This document shows, in pieces, positions 5,004 to 5,035 of a stretch of 5,035 bases of DNA (positions within the stretch are counted from its first letter, which is position 1; each line of letters opens with the position of its first letter). Position numbers and translations under genes: made by a program. This DNA is from Gammaproteobacteria bacterium (GTDB lineage: Bacteria; Pseudomonadota; Gammaproteobacteria; Eutrophobiales; Eutrophobiaceae), in assembly GCA_009843675.1 (NCBI GenBank), contig VYCZ01000237.1, forward strand, positions 1 through 5,035, given 5' to 3'. The notes under the pieces are model-generated. The model was not told the origin of the DNA. It did not search any database and saw nothing but the letters and a program-made list of their open reading frames with translations.

Positions 5004-5034
5004 TCAAGAATCAAGAAAGCCTTGCCTGTATAAT
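5004..5034 (+). promoter_or_regulatory. Possible promoter at the window edge
   Basis: A perfect TATAAT (5029-5034) preceded by TG resembles the -10 region at 2218-2223. No good -35 box is seen. Two tandem TCAAGAA heptamers (5004-5017) lie upstream where an activator could bind. The gene it would serve is outside the window. Confidence 0.3.
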
Positions 5035-5035
5035 G

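Overview
The window looks like an accessory stretch of a fairly GC-rich proteobacterial chromosome, probably gammaproteobacterial (betaproteobacterial is possible). The grounds are the RadC and VapBC protein types, the strong Shine-Dalgarno sites, and the hairpin repeats with GTCATTCC...GGAATGAC arms that are common in those groups. This placement is inference; no species can be named. All convincing genes are on the plus strand.

Layout, left to right. (1) 2-412: the 3' end of a gene for a PD-(D/E)XK nuclease-like protein that starts outside the window. (2) 515-1189: a full-length RadC-family JAB/JAMM protein with an intact metal-binding motif. (3) 1207-1380: a 174-bp non-coding miniature inverted-repeat element (MITE-like) with 29-bp terminal inverted repeats and a perfect 9-bp target duplication. 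(4) 1396-2173: a promoter/operator region and a type II toxin-antitoxin operon (Phd/YefM-like antitoxin and PIN-domain VapC toxin, overlapping by 4 bp). (5) 2174-2321: a regulatory interval with a triple TGGCA/TGCCA array, a consensus -10 box and a roughly 90-nt leader. (6) 2322-4715: a 797-residue 2-oxoglutarate/Fe(II) oxygenase with a large uncharacterised C-terminal part that resembles large fungal proteins. (7) 4747-4973: a second, 227-bp member of the same MITE family with a 9-bp target duplication (one mismatch), carrying its own terminator-like hairpin. (8) 4983-5035: the start of another intergenic region ending at a possible -10 box.

The genes do not form one pathway. radC has its own ribosome site and no convincing promoter was found for it. 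vapBC is a two-gene operon. The oxygenase gene appears to be transcribed alone. A nuclease-fold protein, a RadC protein, a toxin-antitoxin pair, an orphan oxygenase and two MITEs together suggest a plastic genomic region. The strongest new observations are the MITE family, with both copies placed just after stop codons, and the fungal-like giant oxygenase with a C-terminal cysteine cluster and an unusual upstream repeat array.
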